A DNA stretch of 42,347 bases, from the NCBI GenBank assembly GCA_902826305.1, contig CADEEH010000031.1, positions 1-42,347 on the forward strand, in the 5' to 3' direction. Both the position numbers and the translations under genes were made by a program. The notes under the pieces are model-generated. The model did not search any database and was not told the origin of the DNA. It saw nothing but the letters and a program-made list of their open reading frames with translations. The DNA comes from an uncultured Burkholderiales bacterium (lineage in GTDB: Bacteria > Pseudomonadota > Gammaproteobacteria > Burkholderiales > Burkholderiaceae_E). Positions 42,192 to 42,347 of the stretch are shown here, piece after piece. The stretch's first letter is position 1; each line of letters starts with the position of its first letter.

Positions 42192-42347
42192 GCAGCACCG
42201 CACAATCACAGAAGGCCTTCACCAGCCAGCTGAAGCGGGTCTACGCCTGGTACACGGGCGGGTTCGTGATCTTCGTGTCGATCCTCGCGGTCCTGGAGCA
42301 GATGGGCCTGCCGCGGGCGACGATGGGTTACGTGTTCCTGGCCGCGA
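42188..42347 (+). CDS. Sodium:solute symporter (VC_2705 family), partial
   Basis: Only the first 53 residues are in the window: MSSTAQSQKAFTSQLKRVYA, then the first membrane helix with GGFVIFVSILAVLEQMGLPRATMGYVFL. This N-terminus and the DUF4212 gene directly before it identify the large subunit of a VC_2705-type solute:sodium symporter, related to ActP. Acetate or another short carboxylate is the likely substrate, from its linkage to acs. The gene runs off the right edge. Confidence 0.88.
   Translation, partial: MSSTAQSQKAFTSQLKRVYAWYTGGFVIFVSILAVLEQMGLPRATMGYVFLAA

Overview
This window is chromosomal DNA from a high-GC proteobacterium, most likely a betaproteobacterium of Burkholderiales type. 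A sample line of flanking sequence is about 73% G+C by hand count. The evidence for this placement is the rpfE-like/recJ/ExeA-like/prfB cluster, a single lolC-lolD pair, a 3-hydroxybutyrate dehydrogenase, PrpE, and the acs / small membrane protein / TPR / DUF4212 / sodium:solute symporter arrangement. The genus cannot be decided from the sequence alone. No tRNA, rRNA, CRISPR array or insertion sequence was seen.

Layout. (1) 1-4823, minus strand: housekeeping run rpfE-like > recJ > ExeA-like AAA ATPase > prfB. prfB contains the classic programmed +1 frameshift and runs off the left edge. (2) 4940-8333: lolC-lolD (lipoprotein export), a DUF1993 gene, a TatD-type hydrolase. (3) 8421-12949: comEC (DNA uptake), 3-hydroxybutyrate dehydrogenase, a divergent alpha/beta hydrolase. 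(4) 13016-14762, minus: a Fe(III) periplasmic binding protein behind a Fur-type operator, and an NlpC/P60 lipoprotein. (5) 15044-19638, plus: prpE, a YdcF-like protein, a GlcG/HbpS-like protein and a UMF1-type MFS transporter. The last two are joined by an unusual ladder of overlapping micro-ORFs. (6) 19733-22186, minus: one long gene of about 50% G+C encoding a DUF4062 + HEAT-like protein. This is the only clearly foreign gene in the window and is a candidate conflict/defence protein. (7) 22232-36204: a catabolic/uptake region with two tandem M81 (MlrC-like) metallopeptidases overlapped by coaX, an amidase, an acyl-CoA synthetase, a dihaem cytochrome c peroxidase-like protein, and a complete peptide-type ABC importer whose two ATPases are fused. 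(8) 36311-42347: class I fumarase and a YqhA-like membrane protein (minus), then acs and the acetate-locus genes (plus), ending inside a sodium:solute symporter.

How the parts fit. acs and prpE activate acetate and propionate, and the symporter genes probably import small carboxylates. Both synthetase genes carry the same tandem GTAAG motif with an 11-nt period, 9-10 nt upstream of a -10-like hexamer. This suggests a shared activator. The peptide importer, M81 enzymes, amidase and acyl-CoA ligase look like a scavenging neighbourhood for amide or peptide-like compounds, but the substrate is not visible. The DUF4062-HEAT gene, the micro-ORF ladder and the shared GTAAG operator are the least ordinary items.
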